Assembly (NCBI GenBank): GCA_028023455.1 | Contig: JAQFVV010012498.1 | Location: 1,550,001 to 1,614,000 of the forward strand | Source: Epiperipatus broadwayi | Lineage: Eukaryota; Onychophora; Udeonychophora; Euonychophora; Peripatidae | DNA length: 64,000 bases | Reading direction: 5' to 3' | Shown here: piece after piece, positions 10,827 to 23,100 of the stretch | Numbering within the stretch: position 1 is the first letter of the stretch | How the letters are laid out: each line of letters begins with the position of its first letter | The notes under the pieces: model-generated | Told to the model about the DNA's origin: nothing | What the model saw: the letters and a program-made list of their open reading frames with translations, nothing else | Database searches by the model: none | Program-made: the position numbers and the translations under genes

Positions 10827-12790
10827 TAAATTAATTATTCAATTTTAGTTATACAAATGATAGTTTTTACATTTTATAATTTAGATAAGTAATATGAAGA
10901 ATAGCTATAGCATGTTATTAGAGTACTCTAGAGTTTGAACACAGACAGGTACCTGTTTTATAAGAAGTTTTCTGATTCCATTAGTTTAGCAGCAAAAAGT
11001 TCACGAGTGGCAATTCTTTCTTGTAATTAGATATTTCATTTACTTTCACAGCAGCGGCAGCTTTCTTATTTATTTCAGGCAGCAGATCTTCATGGTGAAT
11101 TTATGACAGGCAATGGAAAGTTCGGCATCCGATAGGCCATCTCCTGATGGAGAATAATCTAGGTGCTTTACTCGGTCATACCTTGGCAGGAACAAATTAT
11201 TTTTATATTTTTGGAGACTCTCAGTGATCGAGAGCAAAGCTAAAGTTTAAGTGAATGTCTCCAGCAAGTCTAAGATGGCCTCTTTTTTTATCTTGATCTT
11301 TCACATTTTTGTTAAGGTATTTTTAGGTTCTACTTAATCTGCCCTGAGGATAATCAATGCATTTTGTTGGTTTTAATTAAAGAAAGCTGCCATTCTATTG
11401 TTTACATTTTACATTTACTAATTACATTTTGGGGAATTTTTCTTTAATTAATCTATTATCTATCACTGACCGATGCTTTTAAATTTCAAAGACAAAAAGG
11501 GAACATAAGATTATTTTAACTTTTAATTAAATATTACATCAGATTTTTTTAGAATTATTATTACACGAAATTTAAACAAAGCAATAAATACAAACTTTAT
11601 AATCCAAAATAAATGATTAAAATTATACAAAATTATATAACTAAAAGAAATCTAAATTATATTATTTTATCCCTATTTATTGCATTTAATTTGAGATCGA
11701 AATGTGTGCGTGTTTATGCTGAATTCTACATATATTTATACATTTTTAATATTGCTACACACACAATTCGATACCAAAAAGTTTAAATTTGGGCGGGATA
11801 GACCGATCAGTGAGAGACGACAGGAAAAGATGAAACTTAAGATTCGAATACGAATCTTACTGTTTCAGTATCCAATCCAATATCTTAAAATATGACCTTT
11901 ATTTCATAACTATTCAGTGTCGATGCTTTTTTTTAATAATGATACAAAATAGAAATATTAAAATTAACAATTGCTTTATTATAAAATCTAAAATAAATTA
12001 TAAATAAATAATAACAAATGTATTTGTATTATAAAAATTCTATAAAACAACCAATAAATACTAATATTTGTTTTCTTCATTTAATCTAAGCTTGGGGTAT
12101 GAAATTATGGAATAATACAGTGTTGCAAAGACATTAACATGTTATTGGAAAATATTGCATATTATTTGAACAAATCCTTGATTTAAATACAGGATAATAA
12201 TAATCATAATAATAATATTTTATCTATCCTTAATTAGTTTGTTCCTATAACTAATCAATAACTAATCAACCTCCCTTAATAAAACTGGATAAGTCTTTCA
12301 CTCTTTTAAAAAACAAATGAAATTATTTGCTTAGCACTTCTAAATGATATATAAAATATATGGCTTATTTCTATATCTTAATATCATTTAATGACCCTAT
12401 TTAAAGGCTTCTATATTATTATAATTTATTAGGAGCAAAACTCATAACAAAACATAATTTATATTATCAGGATGCCTTATTGCATACTATAGCATTAAAA
12501 AATAATATAAATATATAGGAACTATGCTAAAAATATTCATTATAGATCTAATTATCTAACTAAGGATGATTAACTCTTTGTAAATTGGAGGTTGAACCTT
12601 AAAAACCAATGAAACATAATAAATTCAATATAATAAATTTCATACAACTTAACAAGTTAGTCGCACTAATACAACCTAGTTCCAATGTATATCATATATT
12701 TAATCATAACCAAATCATAAATAAAAAAATTATAAAATTGTTACCTGTACATTCATATAATAATAATATCTGGAGGACTTTAATAAACTG
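10827..12790. other. Stretch without a recognisable gene
   Basis: Anonymous A+T-rich DNA. A somewhat GC-richer patch (about 10960-11380) contains a small hairpin (CCATCTCCTGATGG) and could be an old mobile element, but I could not place it. No coding sequence is supported. Confidence 0.5.
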
Positions 12791-12905
12791 ATGATTGCTG
12801 GTTTAGCATGAAATACGTATATTGGTGATTATTTATCTTTTCAACATATGTGTGTTCAAGTGTATCAGTGTTATGAGATGGTGTGGAGAGAGGTGGGTCA
12901 TGTGA
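12791..12905 (+). repeat. Dispersed repeat with A-box-like start, copy 1
   Basis: Contains GCTGGTTTAGCATG followed by a stretch matching 20013-20100 through GTGATTATTTATCTTTT, CAACATATGTGTG and GTATCAGT. The start resembles a polymerase III A box (TGGTTTAGCATG). About 45 bases after the matching segment an (ATA)n-like tail appears (TACTAATAATAATAAC), common at SINE ends. Likely a SINE fragment; class unknown. Confidence 0.4.
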
Positions 12906-14981
12906 AAATCTGTGCTCATACCCTGTCTATTATACTAATAATAATAACTCTAACTAAATAAGAAGAAATTGTAATAAATTTCAATAAATAATCCATCGGT
13001 TTATATTCTGAAGATTATAAATGATTAAAATTTATTTTATAGAAATATTTACACTTGTATAATATTTTAATGTTTTTGGAATTCACAGAAACATTCTGAT
13101 AAAAGCATTTAAGATTATATTAAGCACAATTAAATTTCATTTGCAAATTTAATCCTATATGAAGATTAATAAAATTCCATTAAACACATTTGTAATCCAA
13201 TGTTGGTTATATTTAACACATTAATTCATTTTAAGACTTGCTGATACATTTGACTTTTATAATATTTAATAGTTTGCATTTATAATCTATGTAATCCATG
13301 ACTTCAAGCACTGGAGGTGAATTGTGGTATATTATATGAAGGAGAAACGATTTAATCATTTGAAAAACATGATAACTTTATAACCAAATGATTGGCATTA
13401 TAACTTTCTTCATTAGAAGTATTTTATTAATTCATTAATTTATAAACATTTAATCCATGTTACTATATAGTTCAAATCATTTTACATTTTATATGACCAA
13501 AGCAATAGACTATAATGCATAAATGTATTAATTCTGTTGGTTTTAGTTAAAATTCAGGATTTCATCAAACTATGAAGTTTATGGTTGTATATTTGACTTG
13601 AAACTTATTCCTTAAAGTTTTTCTTTTAATAATTCAGGACAAGATAATCCATAATATTGAGACAAGTTATTCACACTTTTTTAAATGAAGAGAAAAATTG
13701 TTTTACCATTATTTTAAATGAAGATATAAGTGACTCAATTGAAGTTATTAAATGTATTTTATAAAAAATTCAGCTATTTCTCCATATTTTAAAGTAAAAA
13801 GACCAGCAATTTGATTGAAATTATTAGACTTATTTCATGAGTAAATTTATCAAGTTTCCATTAACAGTTGACTGTAATAAATTAAATCACTTGAAATAAT
13901 AATCAGTAATAATTCCTTGTTTTGTTGTTGTTTATCTCTTTCAGTTTGAGAAGAAGACACTTTTGCCAAGATAAAATGCCTATGGGTGAGTTGACCTACT
14001 CAATCATAATGATGAAGGCAGAACAAAATAGCTTCTTTAAAGTTTTAGCATGCCTATTGTGAAGAATAACTGTTTTTTTCAAGCACCAGTATTTATATCT
14101 TTTGGTCACCTGATATCTGGATTAGCTCGTATTTCTCATTCTGTTTGATGTTTACTTATTTTTATGGGAAAATTTAAAAGAATTGTGGAGGTTATGAAGA
14201 AAGCAGATGATATATACTGTCTGATTTTTAAACAATGCAGCAATTTTTTCCAGATGCAGTTCAGAATGAAGAGGGAGAAAAAATTTAAATTTTTCAATTG
14301 CTTCATTTTGTTGTGATTTGAAATAATTTTACAAATATATAATCCATAAAATCTAAAAGGTCTCAAATATTTATTTTAATTAATTTTAAATTGACCTTTT
14401 ATTTAACTTATACTATCAAATAACTATTATTTTAAACTAAACAAGCTAAATAAATTTTGCTAGCCTTACATTTATAAAATGGCCAAATATAAACACATAA
14501 ATTTTAATGCATGCATGCACATAAAATATAAAAACTGTTTGTTCTACATCTTAAGTAAATGCAATCTTAAATGTAATTACTTTCTTTTAAAATAATCTTA
14601 AAGGTAATTATTTTCTTTTAAAATATTCTGTGTTGTAATGTCAGATTTATTGTTCTATTCTATATTTCTTTATAAAATATTTTTTTTGTGTGTGTGTATC
14701 ACCGTTTGTCTATACAATTTGATGGTGTTTTCCCCTAATAATAATAATGACAAAATACGAATACATGTATTTTTATATAAACATTGATTACAAAATCTAT
14801 GTGGAATGACATCTTTAAATCTTTTATACAATTACATTTTCTCTTGAGCATTAATATGAGAGACTGTTGAACTTAATTTATGATAGTGGTTATTATATTT
14901 ACTTAACCATAAAAAAGCCAATAAAATTTTTACAGTTTTTTTCAAGTTATATTAAACAATAACAGTTATAACTGTTAGGTT

Positions 14982-14983
<2 letters not shown>
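12906..14983. other. Stretch without a recognisable gene
   Basis: A+T-rich anonymous DNA. The only exon-like signal is a 41-base segment at 13945-13985 between a good acceptor (TTATCTCTTTCAG) and a good donor (GTGAGT), which I treat as a weak lead only. A 76-codon minus frame at 14136-14366 looks like chance. Confidence 0.5.

Positions 14984-15071
<88 letters not shown>
14984..15071. repeat. (AT)n microsatellite
   Basis: Uninterrupted AT dinucleotides for about 88 bases. Its true length may be misassembled. Confidence 0.95.
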
Positions 15072-15073
<2 letters not shown>

Positions 15074-16079
15074 CTTCAAAGTGTCATCTACTCCATATGC
15101 CTATTTCATTTAATAATATGGGTCATTAATAAAAAGTCAAAGCAATTTAATCAGGATACATATTGTGTGAACTATCATTAGCAATAGTCCTTGAAAGTGA
15201 TTCTTATCTCCATCAATATAACATCATTCTTATTTAAATATCAGTAATATAATTTGTTTATTTTTAAACTTTGAAGAAATAAACTAGTGATATGTTTTGA
15301 ATATTATAGCAATTCATTTACACAGAAGACAGATTTTTATGATATTCAATTTTTCACAAAGAAACTTTATACAAACAAATATAAAACTATATAATAACAA
15401 ATTTGAAGCTCAATAAATATATGAAGTTAATTAAAATATTAAATCCTTAAAACGTGACCTACCATAGTTTTTATTTTGTCACATAATAATAAAATCTAAT
15501 CAATCTTTGCAATACACACATTTTGACAAACATTTTTTTTTCAGTTTAATTTCTATTTAAATACTACTAATATAATTTGTTTGATATTGTAAATTTGAAT
15601 ATATCTTGGCAGCAAATTTTAATAAGACCTAGTTTGGTGTAGAATAAAATTAAAAAATATGGTACATTGAAAATTTAATATAAATTAATTTTTGATTATT
15701 TTTAAAGCCACTAAATAAATATTTGTATATTTATTTGGATTATACAATGATCTATAGGATAAAATGAGTGTTAGAAATTTAAATATTAACATAAAATATA
15801 CAAGAGCAGCTTTCCATTCTAGTGCCATCTACCACAATCTGGACAAATTGTGATTATTAGATTCATATACAATGTTTATCTAGTACTAAATTTTCTATCC
15901 TCAAAATGGTTTTTGAATTTTGCTATGTTAATGAAGCATGGGACTTAAAGTTGAACAAAATATAGAAATGGAATCAGAAATTACTTTTAATTCTATTTTA
16001 TCTGTCAAGCTAAAAACTTGAAATTCAAATCAGAAGTGTTATGAAACTTAGTGTTATACATTAATGAATTGATGTAATA
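15072..16079. other. Stretch without a recognisable gene
   Basis: A+T-rich, no frame, RNA gene or clear repeat seen. Confidence 0.55.
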
Positions 16080-16246
16080 TATATAGCCATATGGGACTAA
16101 ACTAGGCTTATTAAATTAAGTCATGTGACATCTGACTTGATTTTTTTTGTAATTTTATTTTTGCTATTAAGGCTTTGGCAATTTTATATTGCTAAAGCTA
16201 TTAATATATGGTGTATCTGAACTTAGTTCAGTCTCATATGGCTATT
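16080..16246. repeat. Nested inverted repeats
   Basis: An outer pair near 16080-16106 (ATAGCCATATGGGACTAAAC) and 16222-16246 (GACTGAACT-type complement, read as GTTCAGTCTCATATGGCTAT) faces inward, with an inner hairpin at 16169-16207 (CTATTAAGGCTTTGGCAA against TTGCTAAAGCTATTAAT). The segment also contains the block GTGACATCTGACTTGATTTT (about 16125), repeated at about 16503, so the region 16125-16530 may be a terminal repeat or insertion unit that includes the hammerhead-like motif at 16382. Confidence 0.5.
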
Positions 16247-16375
16247 TAAGTTAGATAGCTGGATTGGAAGACATATGGATGTTGAAAAATTCAGATTTTC
16301 TACTTAATAGTTATACATTAGATAAAGTGCTGGGCTTGTCCTAGTATTTTTAATCTAATGCTTGAATATCCTAGC

Positions 16376-16420
16376 ACCTCACTGATAGCACCAGTAACAG
16401 AAATCGGTCTGGGATTGGGG
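16376..16420 (+). ncRNA. Hammerhead-ribozyme-like motif, decayed (A)
   Basis: Core pieces in order: CTGATAG (16382-16388; consensus CUGANGA, so positions 8 and 9 are changed), then GAAA (16400-16403), then a two-pair helix III with a two-base loop, then the cleavage-type triplet GTC (16407-16409). Helix I can form between CCTCA before the core and TGGG after GTC: T-A, G-C, G-T, G-C. Helix II is poor. The same arrangement, with similar flanks (CACTGAT...GTCTGG-GAT), occurs at 49630. Hammerheads with tiny helix III are known from Penelope-like elements and retrozymes. The change at G8 should abolish cleavage. Confidence 0.4.
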
Positions 16421-19080
16421 ATATTCTCAAAGCTTGCTAAGAGCTTTTTTTTCAAGATCTATATATAACATTTGTAAATACAAGCTTATAAAATTAGGTA
16501 ATGTGACATCTGACTTGATTTTTTTGTAATTGAATTGATATAAGTAGGCTTCATAAAAATAGACTGCTAAGGTATAGATGGAACATTACATAAAATAAAT
16601 CATATTAGTCACATTTAAATAAGAAGACTGTTTTGTTGATTTAGCTATAATTCAACTTTAAACGCAGTTGAAAAAAGTACTTGCATGAGACACTAATTGT
16701 TTTATCATCAAATATATATAATTGTTTTATCATGTGATTACATATTGGTCAAAATAGATGATATTGTAGATGCTGCTTTGAAAATTTAATATCATTTCAA
16801 TTATCTTCATGTTGCCTAAATTGCTTATTATACACTTTTATATTTGTTGTAAGATTTATTTGTAAAAAATATTATGAAGCTCTGTCTTAAGTTCTGACTT
16901 ACATTAATGACTTATTGTGAATAAGCTTTATTAATATTCTACTATTCAAACTTTTTTAACATCAAATTAATTTTAGTGGTATGGAAAAAGGATTGTATTA
17001 TTATATTGCTCAAAATCATCATTCTCAAAAACAATTGACAAGTGAGAAATATATGTTCTTTAAGAGTTTAGTTTGATTTTTTATTATGTAGCATCTTCTT
17101 GAATAAAATTGAAAATATTTCTAGATGTCATCTTTATAATCTAATCTTGGTTTAATCAATTTTATGTATTTATAGTGCTACTATTTGTTTATTATATATA
17201 TTCAATCTTCAATATAATATTTAGATATTTATTTGTTTGCACTGAGTTCCATATACAAAAAGAGAATATTATAAAACTCTTGCTTTAATAAAATATAAGA
17301 TAAATTATATATTCAAAATTAAAAATCTTACAGGTCATATTAATGGTATTTACTAAAAATAATGTTACATTGATGGTGATATTAATTATTTTCAATAGGC
17401 AAAATTGCATGAAAGTTATTTTGTACTAAGATTGGTTAGATCATACCATATGGTAATATATTGATGAAAATATAAAAATATAGTAAATGGTTATTTTGGG
17501 ATTTCACATTACTTCAATTAATTTTTATTATACAACAAAATATTGAATAAAATTGAAAATATATTAGATAAAATATGAGACTTCAATTAATTTTGCATAT
17601 TAATATTGACACTATTTTTTTTATTACATATTGAAATAATCTTTGTTTTTGCAAGATGCTTTGTGAAAAAATGAATATTATGAAATTCGATCTTGTTTAT
17701 AGAGTCTTTGTAAATATATTTTATTGAAATATAAGGCCTTATTATACACTAAAACCTTTAGTCCTACTTATTAAAAATATTTTTATATCAATGGGATGGC
17801 AGTCATATTTAAAGTCATGTTTATTGAAACATATTTTTATAGAGATTAGCTTGATTTTATAATAATGTAGGAATATTTTGAATAAAATAAAAAATGTAAT
17901 TAAAATAAAATTCATCAATTTTTTATATTTATAATTCTGCTAATTGTTTGATCTTTGAAAAAAAATGGATGTTTTAAAATTGTATCTTTCATATTAACGA
18001 GTGAAATTATAAATAGGCTTTATTAAAAAATAATATGAAATAGCTCAATTTAAAAGTATTCAAATATAAATGATGTTGTTACATTGATAACATTGAACGT
18101 CATCTTCATAGGCAATTATAAAATGTTGTAGCACTAAAACTCATATCCTGTGGAGATTGATTTAATTTCTTTTATCATGTAGAATCTATTTAAATTGAAA
18201 ATATCATACATTCACTTTAAAGATTTAATATTACTTCAATTAATTTTATATATCTGCAGTGTTATTATTTATTCATTATATTTTTAGATATTTGTTTGTG
18301 CAAGAGTTTTTGTGAAAGAATTAATGTTGTAAAGCTCTTCCAATGCATTAATGAGATCCTTGTAAATATGCTTTATTAAAATAGTATTCTAAGTTAAATG
18401 TTAATACTGTAAATCAAATGACTAATAGTAGTTACATTTAAATATATTATTTTTTTCAGTGATGGAAATATCAGTATTCTTGAAAGATAATTAAAAACAA
18501 TTTTCTGAGACTTGTTGACAAGTGACAATATATTGAATACAATAGTTATATTACAGATTTAATATCTCTTCATTTAATTTCATATATTTACAATGCTTCA
18601 AACTGTTTATTTTAAACTTAGATATTTATTTATTTCTAAAAAGTTTCTTGTAAAAAGTTGAATATTATGAAACTCTGGCTGGTGCATTATTAAGCCATAA
18701 ACTTTATTAAAATATATTACTAAAATATATATTAAAAGTTAAACATCAAATAGATATTCTTTTGACATTTAATTACAAATGATGTGTTACATTGATAACA
18801 ATGTCAGTTATTTTCATAAATGGTTAAAAGCCATGTTCCGAATAAATTGTGTTGATATTTATCTCATGTATTAACATGTTAAATATAACAGAAAGAATGG
18901 TTAATGGCATTTTGAAGATTTAAAATTATTTAACTTGATTTCATATATTTGCAGTCATGATAGTTGTTTATTAATATATTTCAATAATTATTTGTTTGTA
19001 TGAAGTTCCTAATGACTCAATATAAATATACTTATTAAACTACTAAGTTATATAATTAAATTTTTTATAAGAAAACAAAT

Positions 19081-19419
19081 TATATTAACTATATCACTTA
19101 TAATACTTCACTCATATACACTTTAATGCAAGTAATTTTCTTAACCTTCTTTATTTTCTTACAGTTTCGACTGTCTAGCAGTCTTTGTCAGAGCTTAATC
19201 CTCCTCACAGTTTTAACCTTAATTAAGGTTAAAACTGTGAGGAGGATTAAGCTCTGATTAAGACCGCTGGACAGTCGAAACTGTAAGAAAATAAAGAAGG
19301 TTAAGAAAATTATTTGCATTAAAGTGTATATGAGTGAAGTATTATAAGTGATATATATGATTATATGAAGATATGCAAAGAAAGTGAAGGAGAAGAATAA
19401 CATAGTATATTAACTATAT
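19081..19419. repeat. 264-bp palindrome inserted with 14-bp direct repeats
   Basis: Arms 19091-19222 and 19223-19354 are inverted copies about 95 percent identical with no spacer; the centre is AACCTTAATTAAGGTT. The insertion is flanked by TATATTAACTATAT at 19081-19094 and again at 19406-19419, as expected of a target duplication. The inserted segment would be 19095-19405: the palindrome plus about 50 extra bases. It lies within one unit of the tandem array, and removing it restores the normal spacing. Open frames across it are symmetrical artefacts. It could be a foldback element or the product of a template switch during retro-insertion. Confidence 0.75.
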
Positions 19420-19471
19420 TTAAATAAGAATAATGCTGTGGTATTGGAGGTAATATTAGCTGTTATAATCA

Positions 19472-19516
19472 AAGGTAGCTGAAGAAGCTCATTGCCTGAA
19501 ACATGTTTCATCAAGA
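19472..19516 (+). ncRNA. Hammerhead-ribozyme-like motif, best core in the array (B)
   Basis: CTGAAGA (19479-19485) satisfies the core CUGANGA, since position 7 is variable. It is followed by a weak helix II (AGnnC...GCCT), GAAAC (19498-19502), a two-pair helix III (AC-AT-GT) and a UH-type cleavage position (GTT). Helix I: GGTAG before the core against TTCATC after it gives C-G, T-G, A-T, one A-C mismatch and a G-T pair. It lies in the last recognisable unit of the tandem array. Activity is doubtful because helices I and II are imperfect. Confidence 0.4.
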
Positions 19517-20012
19517 TTGGATTTAATTTTTTCATTAAGTTGCAACATATTGAATAAAATAGGAAAAAAAAACCCAATAGAATGTTGTAAAGATTTAATA
19601 TTATTTCAATTAATTTTATATATTAATAGTGCAAACTATTGTTTTGTTTGGAATAATGTAATTACATAGAAAATATATGCAAATAATGTTGTTATAAAAA
19701 AATAAGTATGCTATTAAACATCTTAGTTATGTAAAAACTTATTAAAACTCCTGATATGCCTCTAATATTGAGATATTAAATTAATATGTAAGAATTATTT
19801 TAATATTTAAATACTAATATATATATACTTACAATTGCAATTAGAGTGGCTTTGTATATGCCATCATTAGATTTTCAATGGTATGCATGACTGAAGAGTT
19901 GGAGAGTGGAGAAGATTGAAGCCTTCCATTAAAGCTTGAAGATTTGCTTTCTTAATATAAGGTGAGCACTGTTATATATATGCATGGGAGATGATGATCT
20001 AGACCAACTGGA

Positions 20013-20150
20013 ATGTGCTGGTTTAGCATGTATATTTGGTGATCATTTATCTTTTTCACATGTATGTGGTTATATGTATCAGTTGGATAAGATGGAGTGG
20101 ATAACTGAAGATAGCTTGAAAGTCAGAATTCAAATCCCCTCTAATGACAA
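20013..20150 (+). repeat. Dispersed repeat with A-box-like start, copy 2
   Basis: About 85 bases match 12791-12890 (GCTGGTTTAGCATG, TTTGGTGATCATTTATC, ATGTATCAGTTGG). Downstream at about 20128 lies AATTCAAATCCCCTC, which resembles a polymerase III B box. A and B boxes about 110 bases apart are too distant for a tRNA but could occur in a composite SINE. The 66-codon frame over it is probably incidental. Confidence 0.4.
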
Positions 20151-20184
20151 TTATTTTAGTAAATATATTATACAAGAGCAATAG

Positions 20185-23100
20185 TAGTCTGGAATTATTA
20201 AAAATTTCTTTCTTATGTCACTTTTTTAAATATCAATGTTATTATCTTTTTCTTTTAGCCATCTGATCTATTCTTATTTTTTTATTACTATTTTGTCAGC
20301 ATTTTTTTTCACCTACTGCTTTTAAATTATTTATAATAATTTACTAATTTTCAGGAACTCGTGATTCTTTATACATTTAAAAACATGTCTGATTTATTTA
20401 GATAATATGCATTTTAATTGATAATGTTGTTAATCATACTACTGGATTTGTTATTTATTAATATATATATATAATTCGACCATATTCTTCATAATGTCAA
20501 CCCAGCTTTTGGTAATCATGCCATCTTTTCTGCTTATTGCAATAGCTAAATGTTCTATATTTTTGTAATTTTTATTTTTTTCTATATTTTTTCATAATTA
20601 TTGCACATTTATATTTTCTTATATTATAATTAGTCTTTTTTTGTATTCAATTTTTAAACACATTTACACATTCTTACTTTAAAGATTTTCATTTCATTTT
20701 TAATACGTTATTTGATTAGTATAATTTTTTCATTTTTTCATTAGAGGAGGGGGGGGAGACTTTTGGCACAAAAGTATTAATTAATTATCTGCATTTCGAC
20801 ATTATTTGTAATTATTACTCTGTCTGATATATTATCTTATTTCACAATGATATTCTTATACTTTTTATTTTAATAAATCTTAATCCACAAATATTTTTAA
20901 ATTTGCGCTTTATGTTAAATATATGTCACTTTTCTCATCTATTACTTTTTTCTTTCTTCACAAAATTCACACGTTTTATTTAATATGTGATAATTCTTGT
21001 TTTATGTTAAGCAATATTTTTTTGTTAGAAAGATATCTTCAGATATAAATGTTCCAAATAAAATAAAAGTTAATGGTAGCTTAGATTTGAAATTTAGAGA
21101 TTTTTGCACCCTCTACCTTCAATCACCAATATCTATCTTGGCTAATTAATGACTTTGCTTCCTTCAGATATAAATATTAGTTTATGAATTGTTTAGTCTT
21201 TAATGGACACATGCCTAGAGCATAGCAAAATCAATATCACATATCTGCAGACTATTTCATGCTTTACCAAAAAGAACCAGGTGCAATCACCATATTTTAA
21301 CCACAATTATGCATCCATCCGCCTATCCCTCTCCAATTCTCACAAAATATCATACTTTTAAAAAAGATCAAGTGTGATGGGACCAAAGGATAGTTATATA
21401 TAAACTTATAACTGTGTTAGTGATTGAAAAATCAGATTACTAGCCGTAATAAATCGAAAAATTAAAATATTTTTAACGGTTGTCAATAACTTTCAAAATA
21501 AATAAATAAAAAATAAAATTCATAGAAATTTAAAAAAGATTTTTGTGAATAATAAAATATAAAATTGAATTTATTACGGTTTACATATTTTATAAAAAGA
21601 AATGAAAGAAAAAATTCGCATTAAAAAGGCAGAAAGGCGAATTTATTTTCCCATTAAATTTGGCAAATATAAATCATTATTAAATGCCTTAAATCTTCGC
21701 AAACGTAAATGGGAATTTCTTTTTGGCTTGTAAAATTTTCTAGAAAACTTATTAAAATAAATTACTGAAATTATATAAATGGCTGCTACAGAAATTTAAA
21801 AAAAAATCAACTTCCATAAAAATAGTAAAAACAAAAATTTAAAAGAAATAAATAAACTAGAAAATATTTTTCTGCATTAATTTCATACTCAGTGTTATCT
21901 GTTGTTTTGTTTTTTGCTTCGGTTGACTGATAACAATAATAACTACTGAATCAAATTAGAATAATTTTCAAAAGTCGTTTCTATGACGGTATTAGTGGGA
22001 ATAGTTTTAAAATAACCTGTTTTTTTTGTTGTTGCTGTTGTTTTCAAGACGTATTTAAGCTATTACTTAAAATCAGTCAGACATTACTCTCATTAAAACA
22101 GTTTATGAATATTTTTCAACCAAAGTGCGCGCACACGTCCGTATTATAATTTACTTTTAAGTCTCTTAATATATATATTTTTCAACAATATATATATTTT
22201 AAAGACATATATATTCAAAAAAGCTGATTTTAAACATTTAAGATTTAAAAATAATTTTTTACATCGCGTTTCAATTAGAAAAAATAAAAGTTTAGAAGGT
22301 TTTTCAAATAACATTATAGCATCCTTTTCTTAGTTTGCAAAATACAACTTTATTAAACAAAAAGCTGAAATTATCGTTCCATATAACATTGAAATTTACA
22401 AAATCATGTATATATTTGTAATATATTGTTAAATGGTCATTAAATAGTAATAATTCTAGATGGCTGATGAAGATATAATTATAACATGCCGTTAAATTGA
22501 TAAATAAAATATATGTTGTAAAATGTATACGCATTTGCTAAGTAATATTTCACCCCCCCTTCTAATTGTTATAGAAAATCTTTTGCAGAACTATTCACTT
22601 ATCTCAGGAAGACAGATCTGCTTGAAATCCTTTTATTTTAAAAATTAAATATTGTACTAAAGGTTTTCTGATATAGAATAATCACAAGAAGTCTTCTAGA
22701 ACTCTGTAAAAAAAGTATTCCCAGTCACAAACGCGATAAGAAGAATTCAAATGAAAGCATGCTTAGCATAATAACTAATGTAGACATAATTGATATAATT
22801 TATTCAATTGTGGACGGCTTATTGTTCAGCATTGTGGAAATGAAGGATCTCATGTTAATAAAGTTTGATAAAATTTTACAAAAAACAACATTAAAGCAAA
22901 AATATTTTTAACAACACATTACTATACAATTTATTACCACATCATCATAATAAATAAAAATATGAATATCTATTTATCCTATTGACGGACACCTTATCAG
23001 ATTATTATAAAAGTACAGAAATTATTATACTGTCAATTCAAAATAATTGACTTTTTGTATACAATACATGTCATAGTAGCCAAAAAAAAACTTTTAACAG

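Larger units (their letters stand above)
16660..19700 (+). repeat. Decayed tandem array, unit about 320-390 bp
   Basis: Recurring landmarks in fixed order: TTGAATAAAATTGAAAAT, then GATTTAATATTACTTCAATT (near 16787, 17127, 17515-17580, 17900, 18222, 18556, 18916 and 19593), then TAGATATTTATTTGTTTG, then a GAATATTATGAAACTCT-type block (16871, 17260, 17673, 17969, 18322, 18658), then GTAAATATATTTTATT-type sequence. Intervals are about 320-390 bases, with one longer because of a local duplication and one because of the palindrome at 19095-19405. At least eight units, much diverged from each other. The unit length and a hammerhead remnant in register (19479, with weaker traces near 17040 and 17830) suggest multimers of a small retroelement such as a retrozyme or a Penelope terminal repeat. 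A plain satellite is the alternative. Confidence 0.6.

Noticed and set aside
19188-19403. 71-codon frame across the palindrome
   Set aside because: It reads through the palindrome arm and has low-complexity hydrophobic content.
16660-19700. Array as chance similarity of A+T-rich DNA
   Set aside because: Several different landmarks recur in the same order at regular intervals, which composition alone does not give.
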